In this document: piece by piece, positions 63,498-64,000 of the stretch
How the letters are laid out: each line of letters starts with the position of its first letter
How positions within the stretch are numbered: position 1 is the stretch's first letter
NCBI RefSeq assembly: GCF_963666665.1
Contig: NZ_OY762999.1
Span: 997,501-1,061,500, forward strand
Reading direction: 5' to 3'
Source: Maridesulfovibrio sp.
GTDB taxonomy: Bacteria > Desulfobacterota > Desulfovibrionia > Desulfovibrionales > Desulfovibrionaceae
DNA: 64,000 nt
The notes under the pieces: model-generated
Seen by the model: the letters and a program-made list of their open reading frames with translations, nothing else
Told to the model about the DNA's origin: nothing
The model's database searches: none
Position numbers and translations under genes: made by a program

Positions 63498-63574
63498 TGG
63501 CGGGGCAGGAAGGATTCGAACCCTCGGCCAACGGCTTAGAAGGCCGTTGCTCTATCCAACTGAGCTACTGCCCC
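63498..63574 (-). tRNA. tRNA-Arg, anticodon TCT
   Basis: A 77-base cloverleaf reads on the minus strand: acceptor ggggcag / ctgcccc, discriminator G and encoded CCA. The T arm contains ggttcgaatcc, and the anticodon stem is acggc / gccgt with loop cttctaa, giving anticodon TCT, which reads AGA (Arg). Confidence 0.95.
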
Positions 63575-63635
63575 GCGAGAGATGCTTATTTATACAAACC
63601 GCACTTGGCGGTCAAGCAAAAAATGGAAAAAAGTT

Positions 63636-64000
63636 TTGAAATTTAAAAATTTTGTAGAATTCAGTGGTTATCTGGATAACCTTGGCCTTTTTCATATGGA
63701 TTTGAGCCTCGGCAGAATGGAAGAGTTTGTCCGTAACTGGGGTGGAAAGTCCAGCTTTCCTGTGATCCATATTGTCGGAACCAACGGTAAAGGCTCAACT
63801 ACATCATACCTTACCTCTATTGGATTTGAATACGGGCTTAAGGTCGGGACTTTTACCTCGCCTCATTTTGTTACCCCTCGGGAACGTATCACTATTAACG
63901 GTTTCATGCTTTCTGAGGAAGAGTGGTGCGAACTGGCTAATCAGGTTATGGACATCGCCCCTGATGCAGGTTTGACTTACTTTGAGTTGTTAACCTGCAT
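63636..64000 (+). CDS. folC: Folylpolyglutamate synthase/dihydrofolate synthase FolC, 5' part (partial)
   Basis: The frame remains open to the window end (about 121 codons). It contains the Mur-ligase-type P-loop VIHIVGTNGKGSTT near residue 43, then GLKVGTFTSPHFVTPRERITING, both diagnostic of FolC, which adds glutamates to folate. The N-terminal part reads as YLDNLGLFHMDLSLGRMEEF, as usual. The start is probably TTG at 63636 with GGAAAA upstream. Other starts are possible because no ATG lies in frame before 63696. Confidence 0.85.
   Translation, partial: MKFKNFVEFSGYLDNLGLFHMDLSLGRMEEFVRNWGGKSSFPVIHIVGTNGKGSTTSYLTSIGFEYGLKVGTFTSPHFVTPRERITINGFMLSEEEWCELANQVMDIAPDAGLTYFELLTC

Overview
The window looks like a chromosomal segment of a marine Desulfovibrio-type sulfate reducer (Desulfovibrionaceae, perhaps Maridesulfovibrio). 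This is inferred from gene content and style: an N-type ATPase operon, a LytS/LytTR pair beside a CstA transporter, many histidine kinases and single-domain response regulators, a TauE/SafE exporter and a moderate GC content. No marker was compared with a database.

Layout. 1-900: end of an rRNA operon (23S 3' part, 5S, terminator). 921-10065: housekeeping and orphan genes (a predicted exported discoidin/class I amidotransferase protein, a cyclase-family hydrolase, a glycosyltransferase-like protein, PpnN, a solute-binding protein, RecQ and methionine aminopeptidase). 10287-16895: a complete nine-gene N-ATPase operon in the order atpDCQRBEFAG, with a hairpin-bearing insert between atpF and atpA. 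16957-18921: an AT-rich accessory gene whose protein joins an Mrr-like nuclease fold to a PIN-like nuclease fold, a defence or toxin candidate. 19180-25810: CstA plus LytS/LytTR (probable pyruvate sensing and uptake), with a Fic-fold protein, a flavoprotein and a toxin/antitoxin-like pair between them. 26011-28633: two convergent MscS-family genes.

28796-45761: a seven-gene minus-strand operon for a type I secreted giant adhesin. In transcription order it encodes a MotA/ExbB-like channel protein, a TolC-like outer-membrane protein, a 2582-residue Ig-repeat adhesin, a MotB-like protein, an ABC exporter, an HlyD adaptor and a membrane PAS/degenerate HD-GYP protein. The gene set resembles the Salmonella SPI-4 SiiABCDEF system, with an added candidate c-di-GMP-type regulator.

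46275-52587: phosphatidylserine decarboxylase, ferredoxin-nitroreductase, an aspartoacylase-family protein, a PEP-synthase-like protein lacking the usual C-terminal barrel, and an orphan receiver. 53070-61100: a signalling island. A sequence-perfect sigma-54 type promoter precedes a Cache histidine kinase, three stand-alone receivers, a TauE/SafE exporter and a membrane partner. These are followed by a PAS histidine kinase and an NtrC-type sigma-54 activator that could act on the promoter. 61363-63129: a protein made mostly of Gly-Asp repeats, apparently shortened by a stop codon inside the last repeat. The window ends with tRNA-Arg(TCT) and the start of folC.
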